A stretch of 64,000 nt of DNA from an uncultured Lachnospiraceae bacterium. GTDB lineage: Bacteria > Bacillota > Clostridia > Lachnospirales > Lachnospiraceae. Below are positions 25,637-35,188 of this stretch, piece by piece. Within the stretch, counting starts at the first letter, position 1; every line of letters starts with the position of its first letter. Made by a program: the position numbers and the translations under genes. A model generated the notes under the pieces. That model was not told the origin of the DNA. It searched no databases and saw only the letters and a program-made list of their open reading frames with translations. The stretch spans positions 1-64,000 of the forward strand of contig CAJURU010000010.1 in the NCBI GenBank assembly GCA_910588845.1, written 5' to 3'.

Positions 25637-27001
25637 ATGGCAGGTAGGAAATCAGAGTTGCAATATTTGGAGCAGTTATACCGCCAGAGTGGGAACCAGA
25701 TTCTGGTACTGTATGGGCGTAAGGAAAATCAGGGCAGAGAGTTCGTGCAGGAATTCTGTCAGGGGAAGAAATCTTTCTATTACTGCGCGCCGGAAGTCTC
25801 GGCGAAAGCGCAGAAAACCAGGATGGGACGGGAAATTGCAGCATATTATCAGATAACATTATCAGAAGAAGATTATGATTATTATTTTAAACGTATCAAG
25901 AGCGGGGATTCCAGTAAGCTGGTACTTGTGATTGAGGAGTTTCAGAACATTTTAAAGCGGGATGTGCAGTTTTGGGAGAGTATCGTGCGTTTGCGCGATA
26001 AGAAACTCTATCCGGGGCCGGTAATGATTATTCTGTGCAGTACAGATATCCCCTGGACGGAGCAGGAATTGCCGAAAGTGCTGGGGACAACTGGGAAGAA
26101 GCTTTCTGGGATTCTCAAAGTACATGATTTACAGTTTGTGGATGCAGCGCAATATTTTGCGGGATATACGCTGCGACAAAACGTGGAGGTTTACGGTATT
26201 CTCGGGGGCAAACCAGAGTACCTTGCAAAGTGGGATGTGAGCAGAGATGTGAAATATAATGTCTGTACGCACATACTTTCACAGGACGGTTGTTTTCATG
26301 ATATCGCCGAGAAAACAATTCGCAGCCAGCTTAGGGAATTGTCTGTCTATCATACGATTTTGGAGGCCGTGGCCAGCGGCAAGCGTAAGCTCAATGAACT
26401 TTATAAGGAAACAGGTTTTTCCCGGGCTAAGATTAGCGTTTACCTCAAAAATCTCATGGCCTTTGATGTGGTAGAGAAGGTATCGTCCTTTGAGACAGGG
26501 GGATGGGAAAATGCTCAGAAAGGTTTATATCAGATAAAGGATACATATATTAATTTCTGGTTTAAATTTGTGTATCCGCATCTTTCGGATTTGTACCGCA
26601 TGGAACCGGAGGAGTTCTATGGGCGTTATATTGGCGGAGAGCTGGAAAGCTATCTGACGCCTTACTTCGTAAAAGTGTGCATGGAATATTTGCGCTTTTT
26701 GGACGGCGCCCATAAGCTTCCCCTGCAAATTCATAAAATGGGCACCTGGGTAGGTAAGAGGGGCAATATTGATATTATTGCGCAAAACAGTGTGCGGGAA
26801 AATCTAATTGGCCTCTGTAATTGGACGGAGCCGGAAATGACGTTTGAGATGTGCCAGCAGCTTTTTGCCAGCATGGAACAGGCTAAGGTTACGGCCAGTT
26901 TTTACTATCTTTTTACAGCGAAGTCGTTTGACGAAAAGCTTGTAAAGATGGTGTCGAAAGATGCGCGTATCTTCTTAGTGGATATGAACCGGGTAATTTA
27001 G
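25637..27001 (+). CDS. Archaeal-type ATPase family protein (DUF234) with degenerate P-loop
   Basis: A 454-residue protein with the layout of the PF01637-like ATPase plus DUF234 family: N-terminal AAA-like fold, winged-helix segment (LNELYKETGFSRAKISVYLK, about 255-275), then a PD-(D/E)XK-like C-terminal DUF234 region (GTWVGKRGNIDIIAQNS). The opening strand reads VLYGRKENQGREFVQEF where relatives have VLYGRRRVGKT, so the Walker A Lys-Thr is lost. A Walker B-like LVLVIEEFQ remains. It probably does not hydrolyse ATP in the usual way. It is 16 bases from topB. Confidence 0.75.
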   Translation: MAGRKSELQYLEQLYRQSGNQILVLYGRKENQGREFVQEFCQGKKSFYYCAPEVSAKAQKTRMGREIAAYYQITLSEEDYDYYFKRIKSGDSSKLVLVIEEFQNILKRDVQFWESIVRLRDKKLYPGPVMIILCSTDIPWTEQELPKVLGTTGKKLSGILKVHDLQFVDAAQYFAGYTLRQNVEVYGILGGKPEYLAKWDVSRDVKYNVCTHILSQDGCFHDIAEKTIRSQLRELSVYHTILEAVASGKRKLNELYKETGFSRAKISVYLKNLMAFDVVEKVSSFETGGWENAQKGLYQIKDTYINFWFKFVYPHLSDLYRMEPEEFYGRYIGGELESYLTPYFVKVCMEYLRFLDGAHKLPLQIHKMGTWVGKRGNIDIIAQNSVRENLIGLCNWTEPEMTFEMCQQLFASMEQAKVTASFYYLFTAKSFDEKLVKMVSKDARIFLVDMNRVI

Positions 27002-27017
27002 GAAAGCAGGACAAATT

Positions 27018-29063
27018 ATGGCGAAAGCTTTGTATATAGCAGAGAAACCCAGCGTGGCAAGGGAGTTTGCCAGAGCATTAAAACAAGACTTTAAGAATCA
27101 TGACGGTTACATGGAATCGGAGGAAGGCATTGTTACCTGGTGCGTAGGCCATCTGGTGACGATGAGCTACCCCGAGGCCTATGATGAGAAATACAAAAAA
27201 TGGAGCCTGGCGACGCTGCCCTTTATCCCGGAAGATTTTAAGTACGAGGTAATTCCGGGGGTGAAAAAACAGTATAAGATTGTGGCAGGATTGTTGAACC
27301 GGCAGGATGTGGCAACCATTTATGTCTGTACGGATTCCGGGCGGGAGGGGGAGTACATTTACCGTCTGGTGGAGCGCCAGGCCAAAGTGAAGGGGAAGGA
27401 ACGCCGCAGGGTGTGGATTGATTCGCAGACGGAAGAGGAAATTCTGCGCGGCATCCGGGAAGCCAAAGACCTTTCGGAATATGATAACCTCTGTGAATCC
27501 GCGTATCTGCGCGCCAAAGAAGATTATTTAATGGGCATTAATTTTTCCAGACTATTGACGCTCAAATATGGGAATGCGATTTCTAACTTTATGGGCACGC
27601 GCTATACAGTAGTCAGTGTGGGGCGTGTCATGACCTGCGTACTGGGCATGGCGGTGCGCAGGGAGCGGGAAATACGTGAATTTGTCAAGACGCCGTTTTA
27701 CCGTGTGCTGAGTACACTGGATATTCAAGGGAATGATGTGGAAGCGGAGTGGCGCGCCGTGGAAGGGAGCGTCTATTTTCAGTCGCCGAAACTTTACAAG
27801 GAGAATGGCTTCAAGGTAAGAGAAGACGCGGAAAAATTGATTCATGATTTGACTGTTGGCAAGCCTGTGGAAACATGGCAGGCAAGATTGGAGAGTATAG
27901 AGAAACGTAAGGAGAAGAAAAATCCGCCGCTTCTCTATAATCTTGCCGAATTGCAGAACGACTGTTCCAGGCTGTTTAAAATCAGCCCGGATCAGACGTT
28001 ACAGGTGGTGCAGGAACTGTATGAGAAAAAGCTGGTGACTTATCCAAGGACAGATGCGCGCGTTCTCTCCTCGGCAGTGGCAAAAGAGATATATAAGAAT
28101 ATCGCCGGGCTCAAAAATATTCCTTCAGTGAGGGCTTTTGCAGAAGCAATTCTGGAAAAGGGAAGTTATAAAAATATTGCCAAGACGCGTTATGTCAATG
28201 ACAAGCAGATTACAGACCATTACGCCATTATTCCTACCGGTCAGGGGATGTCGGCAATCCGCAGCCTGAATGATACGGCGCTGCATGTATATGAAGCGGT
28301 TGTGCGGCGTTTCCTGGGAATTTTCTGTCCGCCGGCGGTATATCAGAAAATCAGCCTGACCGTATCTATGGAAGGGCAGGAGAATAGCAGGGAGAAATTT
28401 TTTGCTTCTTTTAAAATTCTCATAGAACCAGGTTATCTCAAAGTGATGGAATATTCCTTCCAGAAGAAAAAGGATAATGAGAACGCCAAGGATAAAGATA
28501 ATATGCAGGCGTGCGACGCCGCGTTTATGGAGCGGCTTATGCAGCTGAAAAAAGGAATGGATTTGCCGGTGTCTGCATTAAATATCAAGGAGGGGGAAAC
28601 TTCGCCTCCCAAGCGATATAATTCCGGCTCCATGATCCTTGCCATGGAAAATGCCGGTCAGTTGATTGAGGACGAAGAATTGCGCGCCCAGATAAAAGGC
28701 AGCGGAATCGGCACCAGCGCCACCCGCGCGGAAATCCTCAAAAAACTTGTCAACAACAAGTATCTTGCCCTCAATAAGAAGACGCAGGTGATCACACCGA
28801 CGTTATTGGGGGAGATGATATATGATGTGGTAAACGCCTCTATCCGTTCTCTGCTCAACCCGGAACTGACAGCGAGTTGGGAGAAAGGGCTTACTTATGT
28901 GGCTGAGGGAAGTATCACATCCCAGGAATATATGATGAAACTGGAGCATTTTATCAAAAGCCGTACCAGCGGAGTACTGGGTCTGAATAACCAATACATG
29001 CTGCGGAGGTTTTTCCAACAGGCAGCGGCCTTTTATAAGGCGCCCAAAAACAAAGAGAAATAG
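27018..29063 (+). CDS. topB: DNA topoisomerase III (type IA)
   Basis: A 681-residue type IA topoisomerase that relaxes and decatenates DNA through a transient 5'-phosphotyrosine. TOPRIM motifs AEKPSVAREFA at the N-terminus and CTDSGREGEYIYRLV near 108-122 are intact. The catalytic Tyr is in KLVTYPRTDARVLS (about residue 340). The late GIGTSATRAEIL motif is also present. It lacks the zinc ribbons of TopA, as expected for TopB. Start ATG follows GGAAAGCAGGAC. It could be an ordinary chromosomal TopB; no mobile-element genes are beside it. Confidence 0.93.
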   Translation: MAKALYIAEKPSVAREFARALKQDFKNHDGYMESEEGIVTWCVGHLVTMSYPEAYDEKYKKWSLATLPFIPEDFKYEVIPGVKKQYKIVAGLLNRQDVATIYVCTDSGREGEYIYRLVERQAKVKGKERRRVWIDSQTEEEILRGIREAKDLSEYDNLCESAYLRAKEDYLMGINFSRLLTLKYGNAISNFMGTRYTVVSVGRVMTCVLGMAVRREREIREFVKTPFYRVLSTLDIQGNDVEAEWRAVEGSVYFQSPKLYKENGFKVREDAEKLIHDLTVGKPVETWQARLESIEKRKEKKNPPLLYNLAELQNDCSRLFKISPDQTLQVVQELYEKKLVTYPRTDARVLSSAVAKEIYKNIAGLKNIPSVRAFAEAILEKGSYKNIAKTRYVNDKQITDHYAIIPTGQGMSAIRSLNDTALHVYEAVVRRFLGIFCPPAVYQKISLTVSMEGQENSREKFFASFKILIEPGYLKVMEYSFQKKKDNENAKDKDNMQACDAAFMERLMQLKKGMDLPVSALNIKEGETSPPKRYNSGSMILAMENAGQLIEDEELRAQIKGSGIGTSATRAEILKKLVNNKYLALNKKTQVITPTLLGEMIYDVVNASIRSLLNPELTASWEKGLTYVAEGSITSQEYMMKLEHFIKSRTSGVLGLNNQYMLRRFFQQAAAFYKAPKNKEK

Positions 29064-29135
29064 CTGCATCTACCAGTTCTAATTAATTTTTACTAAAATA
29101 ATTTTCATTATAAATAGAGAAAGGAAAATAAATTT

Positions 29136-29801
29136 ATGGACTCATGTAAAATCAGTAACTTATACACGTTGTCAGAGACAATGGCCGCGGAGCTGTTTAC
29201 AGGACTTACTTATCCTTGGGAGGCGCTTCCCCAAATCAGCGGTTTTATCTGCGAGCTCGGTAAAACACTGGATCCTCAGAAATACGAGCAGAGAGGGGAA
29301 AATGTCTGGGTAGCCAAGAATGCGAAAGTTGCGCCTACGGCTAATATTAACGGTCCGGCTATCATTGATGAGGAGGCGGAAATTCGTCACTGTGCGTTTA
29401 TCCGCGGAAACGCTATTGTGGGAAAAGGAGCTGTGGTGGGCAACTCCACAGAGCTTAAAAATGTCGTGTTATTCAACAAGGTTCAGGTACCGCATTATAA
29501 TTATGTAGGGGACGCTATTTTAGGATTCAAAGCGCATATGGGCGCGGGATCTATCACCTCGAATGTCAAATCTGATAAAACTCTAGTTGTGGTTAAGGAT
29601 GGCAAAGAAGAGATTGCCACCGGTTTAAAAAAATTTGGCGCTATGCTGGGGGATGAAGTAGAGGTAGGATGTAACAGTGTATTAAACCCGGGCAGTGTCA
29701 TTGGCAGGAACAGTAATGTTTATCCCTTATCCATGGTGCGCGGTGTGGTGCCGGCAAAATCTATCTATAAAAATAAAAACGAAATTGTCGAAAAACAGTA
29801 A
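29136..29801 (+). CDS. Left-handed beta-helix nucleotidyl/acyltransferase-like protein
   Basis: A 221-residue protein. Residues 65-195 form hexapeptide repeats of a left-handed beta helix (VWVAKNAKVAPTANINGPAI, then AFIRGNAIVGKGAVVGNSTE, EVEVGCNSVLNPGSVIGRNS). It resembles the C-terminal half of GlmU and related sugar-1-phosphate enzymes but lacks a nucleotidyltransferase domain. A short N-terminal helix precedes the repeats. It is probably a trimeric acyltransferase or binding protein; the substrate is unknown. GAGAAAGGAAAATAAATTT precedes the ATG. Confidence 0.8.
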   Translation: MDSCKISNLYTLSETMAAELFTGLTYPWEALPQISGFICELGKTLDPQKYEQRGENVWVAKNAKVAPTANINGPAIIDEEAEIRHCAFIRGNAIVGKGAVVGNSTELKNVVLFNKVQVPHYNYVGDAILGFKAHMGAGSITSNVKSDKTLVVVKDGKEEIATGLKKFGAMLGDEVEVGCNSVLNPGSVIGRNSNVYPLSMVRGVVPAKSIYKNKNEIVEKQ

Positions 29802-29807
29802 TAGAGG

Positions 29808-29873
29808 TTGACAAAAAATATCACATGTACTATTGTATTATAAAAGTAATACAATAAATGTGTGATATTTTTT
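29808..29873 (+). promoter_or_regulatory. Nested-dyad promoter/operator of the ABC exporter
   Basis: TTGACA (29808-29813), 17 bases, TATTGT (29831-29836). The -10 box begins a perfect inverted repeat, TATTGTATTA (29831-29840) / TAATACAATA (29847-29856). Around it is a second perfect 13-bp dyad, AAAAAATATCACA (29813-29825) / TGTGATATTTTTT (29861-29873). It could be a repressor site (GntR-type operators look similar), an AT-rich terminator of the upstream gene, or both. Confidence 0.65.
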
Positions 29874-29938
29874 GTTTGGTTTATAATAATGTTGCCCATG
29901 TTGTATATTGATATCATGACTAAAGGAGAGAGTGTGTT

Positions 29939-30640
29939 ATGCTGGAAATTCAGGAATTGACGAAAAAGTATGGGAAGTATCTTGCCGTAGACCATGTAAG
30001 TTTCACAGTGCCAACCGGGCAGGTAGGCATATTGTTGGGGCCCAACGGCGCGGGAAAATCTACAATTATCAAGAGCATAGCCGGGCTTTTGCGTTACCAG
30101 GGAGGCGTGGGTATTGAGCATATGCCGGCAAGGTCCTTGGAGGCAAAACGGATATTCGGTTATGTCCCGGAGGTTCCGGCAATGTTTGATGCCTTGACTG
30201 TGCGTGAACATATCGAATATATCAGGCGTGCCTATGATTCTGACATTGCGGAGGAAGAGATTGAACATCTTTTGCAGCGTTTTGAGCTGGAAGACAAGCA
30301 AGGCAAACTGGGACGCGAGCTATCCAAGGGAATGATGCAGAAGGTAAGCATTTGCTGTGCTCTTGCGATTAAGCCGAAGGTTATTTTGTTGGATGAACCG
30401 ATGGTTGGTTTGGATCCTGCTGCCATCAAGGAGTTGAAAGAGGTAGTACTGGAGCTGAAAGAGCAGGGAGTGACTGTGCTTATCAGCACGCATATGCTGG
30501 AAATGGTGAAAGACCTCTGGGATCTCGTGTTTATCATGCAGAAAGGAAATATCATAGGAACCTTCGACCGTAAACAGCAAAAAGACGCGGACATTGAAGA
30601 ACTGTTCTTTCAGATTACGGGAGGCGGTGATGCACAATGA
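29939..30640 (+). CDS. ABC exporter ATPase
   Basis: A 233-residue ATPase of the ABC-2/CcmA exporter group. Walker A is GPNGAGKST (near residues 36-44), the signature is degenerate ELSKGMMQK, and Walker B is VILLDEPMVGLDP. The switch is LISTHM. AAAGGAGAGAGTGTT precedes the ATG. Its last bases overlap the permease start. The gene follows a strong promoter covered by nested inverted repeats, so it is probably repressed by an unidentified regulator. Confidence 0.9.
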   Translation: MLEIQELTKKYGKYLAVDHVSFTVPTGQVGILLGPNGAGKSTIIKSIAGLLRYQGGVGIEHMPARSLEAKRIFGYVPEVPAMFDALTVREHIEYIRRAYDSDIAEEEIEHLLQRFELEDKQGKLGRELSKGMMQKVSICCALAIKPKVILLDEPMVGLDPAAIKELKEVVLELKEQGVTVLISTHMLEMVKDLWDLVFIMQKGNIIGTFDRKQQKDADIEELFFQITGGGDAQ

Positions 30641-32220
30641 GAGGGCTGATTTATCTTTATAAGCGGACGATCATTAATAATATCAAGCGCGCGCTGAAAC
30701 GTCCGGTTACTTATATTTGGCTGGTATTTGTCGTGGGTTATCTGCTGCTGATGGGAATTGGCTTTGGGACGATGATAGAGGAGGGGAATTTTGGCACGCC
30801 GGAAAATATAGTTGCCATCCTTTCCATTATTATCTTTGCGATGATTCCGGGAAATATTATCAGCTATTCCCGAAGGAAGGGGCTTTTGTTTCGTCCGAGC
30901 GAGGTACATTTTGTGTTCTCCGCGCCGGTCAGCCCCAAAATGGTGCTGATGTTTGAGGGCGTTAAGTCATTTGCCGGCAATCTGGTGATTGGAGTTCTCA
31001 TTATTGTCTTTGGCGGACTTTGGTTTCATATCCCGGCCTGGCAGTTAGTCGTGTATTTTTTGTTCTTCGTAGTGTTTGAAAGTGTTTTGGAGGCTTCGAT
31101 TATCATTTTCTGTTTTGGAAATGAGTATTTCGGAGAAAAATTCTATAAACGTCTGCCGGTGGTGATGTACCTGTTTATGGCAGTGGTTGCAGGGACGGCT
31201 TTGTATAAGCTGCTGAATGGCGAGCCGTCTTTTTCACTGATTAGTGAATATTTTGCTATGCCGGTGATTCAGCTTGTACCTGTCGTAGGCTGGAATGTAG
31301 CGGTAACCCGACTGGTATTCCTGGGACCTGATATGTTCAATCTAATAGGGACGGCGTTGTACCTAATTTCTGTAATCGGAATGTTCGTCTTCGCATGGAA
31401 AATGAAATGTACCGGGGAGTACTATGAAGACGCCATGAAGTTTGCGGACGACTATCAGAAAATGCGGCAAAATCAGAAGAAAGGCGTTGTCAATATCCCC
31501 TGGAAGAAAAAGAACAAGCTGCGCGAAGCGACTGTGGAATATAAGGGCGCGTATGCAAAAGCCATTTATTTCCGGCAGATTTTGGAATATAAGAAGAATC
31601 CTGCTTTTATTTTTGGCTGGAATACCCTGTTGTGTCTGGGGCTGGGCGCAGCGATTGCGGCGGTTTGTTATTTTAATGATGCCATCGGGGAGTTCGGGGA
31701 AGCGAGAATATTTATCGTCCCTGCGGTAGTGAGCTATGTGATCTTTGTTTTCAGCGGCTATGCTACCAAGTGGTCGAAAGAACTGGAAAATCCTTATACT
31801 TATATGATACCTGACAGTCCTTTGAAGAAGGTGTGGTACGCTACCAAAATTGAGCATATACGGGCAATTGTGGACGGCATATTAGTGACGCTTCCGGGGG
31901 CTGTGGTTCTTGGCCTCAGCCCGGTGATGACAGTTCTGACCATACTGCTTTATATCTGCCTCAATGCAAATAAACTTTATTACAATATGCTCGCGGATGT
32001 GTTGATTGGCAATTTATTTGGTAATGTAGGACGCTCTATTGTGAGAATGCTTTTCCAGGGATTGGCCATCGGCATTGCGGCTGTGGCGGCGCTGATTGGC
32101 GGTCTGGTTATCGGTCTGGAAGTCGGGTTTTTCCTGATGATTCTTGTGATGGGAATTCTCACCTTTGCCGGCGCTATGGTTGCTTCGCTCTCCTTTAACC
32201 GCATGGAAGTTATGGAGTAG
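30637..32220 (+). CDS. ABC exporter permease, ABC_export-like
   Basis: A 527-residue membrane protein with about twelve hydrophobic segments and a cytoplasmic charged loop (about 265-300; KFADDYQKMRQNQKKGVVNI). The N-terminal RPVTYIWLVFVVGYLLLMGI, the SYSRRKGLLFRPSEVHFVFS segment and the SPKMVLMFEG loop match the putative ABC exporter family found in Clostridia. The start overlaps the ATPase stop (ATGA). The substrate is not known. A bidirectional terminator follows. Confidence 0.85.
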   Translation: MRGLIYLYKRTIINNIKRALKRPVTYIWLVFVVGYLLLMGIGFGTMIEEGNFGTPENIVAILSIIIFAMIPGNIISYSRRKGLLFRPSEVHFVFSAPVSPKMVLMFEGVKSFAGNLVIGVLIIVFGGLWFHIPAWQLVVYFLFFVVFESVLEASIIIFCFGNEYFGEKFYKRLPVVMYLFMAVVAGTALYKLLNGEPSFSLISEYFAMPVIQLVPVVGWNVAVTRLVFLGPDMFNLIGTALYLISVIGMFVFAWKMKCTGEYYEDAMKFADDYQKMRQNQKKGVVNIPWKKKNKLREATVEYKGAYAKAIYFRQILEYKKNPAFIFGWNTLLCLGLGAAIAAVCYFNDAIGEFGEARIFIVPAVVSYVIFVFSGYATKWSKELENPYTYMIPDSPLKKVWYATKIEHIRAIVDGILVTLPGAVVLGLSPVMTVLTILLYICLNANKLYYNMLADVLIGNLFGNVGRSIVRMLFQGLAIGIAAVAALIGGLVIGLEVGFFLMILVMGILTFAGAMVASLSFNRMEVME

Positions 32221-32257
32221 ACAGTAGGATAAAGCAGCAAGCGCCTTAAAGATGAAA

Positions 32258-32313
32258 AAGGGGTTGACGCACTAATATAAATTACAAGGTATTGATTCGT
32301 GCGACAACCCCTT
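32258..32313. terminator. Terminator between convergent genes, with repeat in its loop
   Basis: AAGGGGTTG (32258-32266) pairs with CAACCCCTT (32305-32313). An inner CGCAC/GTGCG pairing (32268-32272 / 32299-32303) extends the stem past a one-base mismatch. On the minus strand it is followed by TTTTT, so it best serves the glucosaminidase gene. Confidence 0.75.
32269..32297 (+). repeat. Dispersed intergenic repeat, copy 1
   Basis: GCACTAATATAAATTACAAG continues as GTATTGAT. A near copy occurs at 46455-46482. This one sits in the loop of the terminator hairpin. Confidence 0.5.
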
Positions 32314-32320
32314 AAATGAA

Positions 32321-34879
32321 TCACTTTCGTGTCTGAACAGACCAAGTATCAGAATATGCGGAATACCGATAGGCGCCGGAAACTTTCACATAAGCCCTGA
32401 CTTTATAATAGTAAGTTTTCCCTTTGGAGAGCCCGGTATCTGTAAAAGAGCTGCCTGTGGTAGTTCTCACCGGCTTATAGGAGCCTTTCTTGGAGGAAGC
32501 GCGGTACAGACGGTAGCCTTGTGCGCCGTCTGCTTTTTTCCAGGATATTTTGACCCTGTTGGCAGATATTTTAGCGACAGATTTTATTTTTGGTTCTTCC
32601 AGCCTGGGTGTGACACAGATAACGGAAGAAAACTTTGAGTATTTTGTGGTTTTATTTACTGTGTTGTAGGCGCGTATTTTATAAAAGTAAGTTTTATTGG
32701 GGATTAAGTTCGTATCTGTACAGCTTAAAGTATTGCCTTTTGGAATCGTCTTGGCTTTGGTATACTTGCCTTTATAAGAGTCTGCCCGGTAGACCTGGTA
32801 ACCATGGGCTCCGTCCGTCTTTTTCCAGGACAGTTTTGTTTTGGTGGGTGATACAACGTTTGCTGAACGGAGTGCCGGCCGAGCGAGGTTTGTTTTGCCC
32901 ACGATGACGTTGGAGTAAGAAGAATAATATTTTTTCCCATGGACCTTTTTATATGCCCGCACCTTGTAATGATAAGTGTTGTTTGGCATAATCTCATCGT
33001 CCACATAACGTACGGTATTTGTGTTCTTTATTTCCTTAATGACCTTGTAATTCTTAGAATTTGCGGATTTTCGGTAAATACGGTAACCGGTTACGCCTTT
33101 TATTTTCTCCCATTTTATGGATATTTTGCGGTAGGAGGCTAATGTCAGGGACTTTATTTGCGGGGGTGATATCCTGGTGCTGGCTTTCTTCACAGAAGAA
33201 TAGGGAGAGGATATGTTGATCCCATTAAAGTTCCGGCAGCTTCTGATTTTGTAGTAGAAGGTTTTGTTGATTCCTACGGTATCTGTCCAAGAGACAATGC
33301 CTCCAGAGGAAATGGCAGCTACTTTTTTATACCCTTTATCCCGTTTGGTGGAACGGTAAATTTCATATTTCTGCGCGCCGGCAATTTCCTTCCATTTCAA
33401 TGTTATTTTATTAAAGCCCGACACAGAAGTTTTTAGCGTGGGGGCGGCCAATCTGTCTTGCGGCATTTTGCAGGCGGAAGACGGCATACTTTTATAGACA
33501 GGGACGCGGAACAGAAAAGAATTATTTAAAACGCCCATGTTTGCGTAACCTCTTTTTACACTTTTCCCCTCGTTGTCCGCTGCCAGAAGATTCTGCATGT
33601 ACTGGTGCCAGTAAAGGTTCCCATCAGAATTGTCTACGTCAAATTTTTGCAAGTATAAGGTATTTTGTCCTATTTTTATATAATTATTGCTTACTTTCTG
33701 TGAGCCGCCGTACAGCGCAGCGTAGCGTGTCGTCCAGCCTGCGGCGCGGGCCTCCTCAAGACCGTTGCGGATAATCTCTTCATAACTTGTCCCGGAAGCC
33801 TGTATATTATAATAATTGTAAAGGCCCTCATAGCCGGGGTAGGTTCCTGAAATCAAAGGTGAACTTCCGTCGTTGCCTTGTTCCTGCCGCACCCTGCTGG
33901 CTAAGTGATAGGGACTGACATTTAATGACTTCCCTATCTGCATAAAATTCTGGGCGTAGCTCAGGCCATTTTCCAGCGTGGCGTTTGCCATAAACGTATT
34001 TTTTAATATTGTCTTTACTCCCGATTCTTTATGGCAGGCTGAATTGAAGGACAGCATCTCGAACTGGAAGACGGAATCCTCATTCAAAAAGTTTCTGGGA
34101 TCTATGTAATATCGAACGATGGACTCGCTGGCTTGTACCCAATAGGGAGCGCTGAGAACCTGGTTAGACATCTTCCAGCTTTCCATGCTGTCTAAAGGGA
34201 CAAGATTTCTGGCAGGGGCCATTTCCTGTCGGATAACCGTGTTCCAATTTAAGTTTGTATTCATGGGGACAAATGTCCAGTTCGGATGCGCAGAGATTAA
34301 GGATTGTATGTATGGGCGGTAACTCGCTGGGAAAGCATTTAAGTTTGTTTTTCCAGCCCTGGAAGCGGGAGCGGCTTGTCCCATAGCAGCGCTGTTTTGT
34401 GTTTCCTTCCATGCGTTCAGCCCTTCGTCGGCGGAGATCAGGTAGGCATCCTCAATGTATCCGCTGTATAACGCACCGTTTACCATGGCTTCTGTCTGGT
34501 ACCAGATGCCACCGTCAGCATATGCGATACCCGTCAGACGTACCTGATATCCGGTGAGGATATTGGCCACTGGCGCGGAATCATAGGTGGGCTTTTCCCT
34601 GATATCATAGGATTCACACTGGTATAACAGTGCATAAATATCATGGTCGGCAATCAGAGCTTCAAATGATTGTTTTGCTTCCTGATATGCTTCGGCGTCG
34701 TCAGCAGTGACCTGCTTGGGGGTATCATAAGGAATGCCGGTCACAATTTCTTCCCTTTCAGGCGCTTCGTTTACAGGAAATGCCGCGGCGGCCTGAACCT
34801 CCATGGTGCAATGGTTCAAACCTTGTTGAAATAGCATTATTGCTGTTAGAATGAGCGTTGTTAATTTTTTACATCTCAT
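32321..34879 (-). CDS. Secreted glucosaminidase-like wall hydrolase with four Fn3-like repeats
   Basis: An 852-residue exported protein. It has a signal peptide (MRCKKLTTLILTAIMLFQQG, cut near VQAAAA), an SH3-like region at about 85-150, then a glucosaminidase-type domain (about 185-450). The likely catalytic Glu lies in RVRQEQGNDGSS, and the domain runs on through YYNIQASG. Four fibronectin type III-like repeats (about 487-575, 580-670, 672-760, 762-852) follow, each with a KISWKK.DGA.GY.IYR core. It should cleave the glycan strands of peptidoglycan. There is no LPXTG or S-layer anchor, so the repeats may bind carbohydrate or wall. Promoter sequence lies in 34880-35050. Confidence 0.85.
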   Translation of the reverse strand: MRCKKLTTLILTAIMLFQQGLNHCTMEVQAAAAFPVNEAPEREEIVTGIPYDTPKQVTADDAEAYQEAKQSFEALIADHDIYALLYQCESYDIREKPTYDSAPVANILTGYQVRLTGIAYADGGIWYQTEAMVNGALYSGYIEDAYLISADEGLNAWKETQNSAAMGQAAPASRAGKTNLNAFPASYRPYIQSLISAHPNWTFVPMNTNLNWNTVIRQEMAPARNLVPLDSMESWKMSNQVLSAPYWVQASESIVRYYIDPRNFLNEDSVFQFEMLSFNSACHKESGVKTILKNTFMANATLENGLSYAQNFMQIGKSLNVSPYHLASRVRQEQGNDGSSPLISGTYPGYEGLYNYYNIQASGTSYEEIIRNGLEEARAAGWTTRYAALYGGSQKVSNNYIKIGQNTLYLQKFDVDNSDGNLYWHQYMQNLLAADNEGKSVKRGYANMGVLNNSFLFRVPVYKSMPSSACKMPQDRLAAPTLKTSVSGFNKITLKWKEIAGAQKYEIYRSTKRDKGYKKVAAISSGGIVSWTDTVGINKTFYYKIRSCRNFNGINISSPYSSVKKASTRISPPQIKSLTLASYRKISIKWEKIKGVTGYRIYRKSANSKNYKVIKEIKNTNTVRYVDDEIMPNNTYHYKVRAYKKVHGKKYYSSYSNVIVGKTNLARPALRSANVVSPTKTKLSWKKTDGAHGYQVYRADSYKGKYTKAKTIPKGNTLSCTDTNLIPNKTYFYKIRAYNTVNKTTKYSKFSSVICVTPRLEEPKIKSVAKISANRVKISWKKADGAQGYRLYRASSKKGSYKPVRTTTGSSFTDTGLSKGKTYYYKVRAYVKVSGAYRYSAYSDTWSVQTRK

Positions 34880-35188
34880 GTTTTCACCTTCTGTTATTTT
34901 GTATTTATTTCCATTATATAGAGAAGTTGCCTGAGAATCAAGGAGGCAGCAAGACCTTTTGTTGTGAACATATCAGACAGAATAAAAATACAAAAACTCA
35001 GGAATGCACACAGAAGCAGGATGATAAATTTTCTGTGGAAAATACTGGACTAATTTGACAAAATATGATTAAATATGAATAGGTGTGAGAAAGATATACG
35101 CTGTGGTTCCCGGCATAAGAGAGAACCCCTGCATACATATATTGTCTTTCACACGGTAAAATTTGTATGTATTGAAAGGAGTCTTAAA
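34880..35188. other. Intergenic region between glucosaminidase and NifU-like genes
   Basis: This AT-rich stretch between divergent genes contains one clear plus-strand -35-like TTGACA at 35055-35060, but no good -10 box at 16-18 bases (the best is GAATAG/AATAGG). The NifU-like mRNA would then have a ~100-base untranslated leader. GAAAACATGAGATG lies before the minus-strand gene. Nothing else is recognised here. Confidence 0.4.
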
